40,889 nt of DNA from Acidobacteriota bacterium (GTDB lineage: Bacteria; Acidobacteriota; UBA6911): positions 1-40,889 of the forward strand of contig JAFGAO010000281.1 of the NCBI GenBank assembly GCA_016933615.1, given 5' to 3'. Each line of letters opens with the position of its first letter. Positions within the stretch are counted from its first letter, which is position 1. The notes beneath the pieces were generated by a model. The model had not been told where the DNA came from. It saw only the letters and a program-made list of their open reading frames with translations, and did not search any database. Of this stretch, positions 40,704-40,889 are shown in pieces. The translations under genes and the position numbers were made by a program.

Positions 40704-40857
40704 AACCTGACACCGCACTTTCACACGGCTTTTGCATCGGGACTGCCGCAGTCCGGGCGGAAGCGCCCAAATGCCGATGCCCCCGTCTGTCGCTTCAGGA
40801 CGGGACGCCCTTGTGTCGTGTACGGCGTCTATCTCCCATCGATTAAAGGACTCTGTT

Positions 40858-40889
40858 TTGACGTTCATAAATTACGTTGCGCGTGAAAT
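40858..40889 (+). CDS. mglA: start of mglA (truncated by the window edge)
   Basis: TTG at 40858 follows AAAGGA (40845-40850) at seven bases and encodes (M)TFINYVARE before the sequence ends. MglA proteins typically begin MSFINYxxREI, so the match over ten residues, together with mglB just upstream, supports the call. The GTPase motifs lie beyond the window. No other gene was seen in 40704-40857. Confidence 0.72.
   Translation, partial: MTFINYVARE

Noticed and set aside
40700-40843. 47-codon frame overlapping the mglB stop (ATGA)
   Set aside because: It has no motif or family similarity, and the mglA SD follows its end; more likely spacer.

Overview
This window is a chromosomal stretch dominated by flagellar genes. 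It probably comes from a deltaproteobacterium in the broad sense (Desulfobacterota, Syntrophobacterales/Syntrophales-like). That placement is inferred from family content: a DUF2802-like protein and a lone MshEN protein inside the flagellar operon, a sigma-54/sigma-28 flagellar hierarchy, a Maf-type glycosyltransferase with a nonulosonate cassette, and an MglB gene followed by the start of mglA. No rRNA, tRNA, CRISPR array, transposase or phage gene was seen.

Layout. (1) 1-3828, plus strand: fliM and fliN (switch complex), an HDOD protein, a DUF2802-like membrane protein, and a Cys-motif/MshEN protein that probably binds c-di-GMP. (2) 3939-9049: a near-consensus sigma-54 promoter, then the rod/ring operon flgF-flgG-flgA-flgH-flgI-flgJ. 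A 239-bp element with 32-bp terminal inverted repeats (30/32 matching) sits at the flgG/flgA junction and has changed the 5' end of flgA. (3) 9136-13447: a sigma-28-type promoter, then flgM, a small unknown gene, flgN, flgK, flgL, fliW and csrA. (4) 13621-21287, minus strand: two tandem 286-aa flagellins, each with a sigma-28-type promoter, then maf, fliD, fliS and a fliT-like gene. (5) 21319-28694, plus strand: a sigma-54 promoter, an unknown 209-aa protein, and a seven-gene sugar cassette (PseG/SpsG-like, HAD phosphatase, NeuB family, ATP-grasp, nucleotidyltransferase, DegT aminotransferase, SpsF-like cytidylyltransferase) that probably makes the CMP-activated nonulosonate for flagellin glycosylation. 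(6) 28764-30663: flbD, motA, motB. (7) 30714-33047, minus: a small conserved protein, an HD-GYP response regulator and a double GNAT protein. (8) 33404-38441: lepB, carA, carB. (9) 38499-40889: a Cys-rich protein, a TPR protein with a histone-H1-like basic tail, mglB, and the first codons of mglA.

How the parts fit. Sigma-54 appears to drive mid-class structural genes and the glycosylation region. Sigma-28 appears to drive flgM-flgN-flgK-flgL-fliW-csrA and the flagellins. fliW-csrA, together with GGA motifs presented in hairpins upstream of csrA and of flagellin 2, suggests a FliW-CsrA-flagellin homeostatic switch. The most notable observations are the inverted-repeat element at flgA, a CxxC motif in an otherwise canonical flagellin region, the CsrA-type leader hairpins, and a nonulosonate cassette with an ATP-grasp enzyme but no visible dehydratase or dedicated N-acetyltransferase.

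All calls come from reading the sequence and recalled family knowledge. No database search was run.
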